Below, piece after piece: positions 4,992 to 5,429 of a stretch of 5,429 nucleotides of DNA (position 1 is its first letter; every line of letters begins with the position of its first letter). The notes beneath the pieces are model-generated. The model had not been told where the DNA came from. It saw nothing but the letters and a program-made list of their open reading frames with translations, and made no database searches. The stretch is from Pseudomonadota bacterium (lineage in GTDB: Bacteria; Pseudomonadota; Alphaproteobacteria; Rickettsiales; Rickettsiaceae). A program made the position numbers and the translations under genes. The stretch is from the NCBI GenBank assembly GCA_021804505.1, contig JAJZHL010000077.1, positions 1 through 5,429 of the forward strand, given 5' to 3'.

Positions 4992-5429
4992 ATGAGTAAT
5001 GAATTCCGTGCGCCAGTAATTTCTGCAGAGGCTGGGTTTTATCAGTATCTACAAAAAATTAATAAAGTGCCTTCTCTTACGCAGGAAGAGGAGTTTCTTC
5101 TAGCAAAAACATATCTTGAGGACAATGACTTAAATGCTGCCCATAAGCTAGTAACGAGCCATTTGAAGTTAGTGGCAAAAATTGCTCTTGGCTATAGAAA
5201 TTATGGTCTACCTATGAATGAGCTTGTATCAGAAGGGAACCTTGGTCTTCTGCAGGCCGTAAAAAAATATAATCCTGATCTAGGATTTCGACTATCTACC
5301 TATGCGATGTGGTGGATAAAAGCTGCAATACAGGAATATGTTCTAAGGTCATGGTCTTTAGTGAAAATTGGTACTACCGCTGCGCAAACAAAACTATTCT
5401 TTAGTCTTGGTAAGATTAAGCATAAAATC
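4992..5429 (+). CDS. rpoH: heat-shock sigma factor sigma-32, C-terminal half missing at window edge
   Basis: The 146 codons from the ATG at 4992 run to the window edge; the family is about 290 residues, so sigma region 4 and most of region 3 are missing. RpoH directs RNA polymerase to chaperone and protease genes under heat or protein-folding stress. Visible regions: PSLTQEEEFLLAK (27-39) of region 1.2, then AAHKLVTSHLKLVAKIALGYRNYGLP (49-74) and NELVSEGNLGLLQAVKKYNP (76-95) of regions 2.1-2.2, and FRLSTYAMWWIKAAIQEYVLRSWSLVKIGTTAAQ (99-132), the RpoH-typical regions 2.3-2.4 for promoter melting and -10 recognition. The RpoH box that follows reads QTKLFFSLG (132-140) instead of the E. coli QRKLFFNLR. 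It is separated from the divergent ctaG by 338 bases containing a palindromic repeat element, its promoter candidate and its ribosome binding site. Confidence 0.96.
   Translation, partial: MSNEFRAPVISAEAGFYQYLQKINKVPSLTQEEEFLLAKTYLEDNDLNAAHKLVTSHLKLVAKIALGYRNYGLPMNELVSEGNLGLLQAVKKYNPDLGFRLSTYAMWWIKAAIQEYVLRSWSLVKIGTTAAQTKLFFSLGKIKHKI

Noticed and set aside
1..5429. CRISPR array, transposase, toxin-antitoxin or defence system
   Set aside because: No regularly spaced repeats, transposase motifs or small paired genes are seen. Every sizeable reading frame is accounted for by a housekeeping or envelope gene or its antisense shadow.

Overview
The window is AT-rich and compact. It carries single-copy housekeeping and envelope genes of the kind found in an alphaproteobacterium with a reduced genome. 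The best fit is the family Rickettsiaceae (Rickettsia or a close relative). The LpxC protein looks strongly Rickettsia-like from memory; no database search was run. An intact lpxC means the cell makes lipid A, which argues against Orientia, a relative reported to lack LPS.

Layout. Seven genes lie head to tail on the minus strand. Read in the direction of transcription, from high to low coordinates, they are: ctaG/cox11 (4653-4087), map (4032-3247), radC (3242-2562), a WbpL/WecA-type polyprenyl-phosphate sugar-1-phosphate transferase (2565-1567), a short DUF721/DciA-family protein (1570-1253), lpxC (1161-292) and a Bcp/PrxQ peroxiredoxin (268 to the left edge, cut off). After a 338-base divergent intergenic region, rpoH (heat-shock sigma-32) starts at 4992 on the plus strand and is cut by the right edge after 146 codons.

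Gene coupling. map, radC, the transferase and the DUF721 gene are tightly packed. There is a 4-base gap between map and radC, then two successive 4-base ATGA stop/start overlaps, which suggests one translationally coupled transcript. lpxC and bcp form a second close pair behind a 91-base gap that holds a good sigma-70-type promoter candidate. The functions are mixed: cytochrome oxidase copper insertion, N-terminal methionine removal, a JAMM-domain protein, initiation of a surface glycan, probable replicative-helicase loading, lipid A synthesis and peroxide defence.

Intergenic DNA. The only substantial non-coding stretch (4654-4991) contains two diverged, inverted copies of a palindromic unit (about 4704-4751 and 4833-4862, consensus like GTCAT-CCCG...CGGGA-TC-AG). 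Together they look like a small MITE-like or palindromic repeat element. To its right are a probable extended -10 promoter and a ribosome binding site for rpoH.

I see no sign of a new defence, mobile or secretion system. The points worth a second look are modest: the repeat element between ctaG and rpoH, a peroxiredoxin lacking the usual resolving cysteine, a minimal DciA-like protein, the subfamily of the sugar transferase, and an altered RpoH box.
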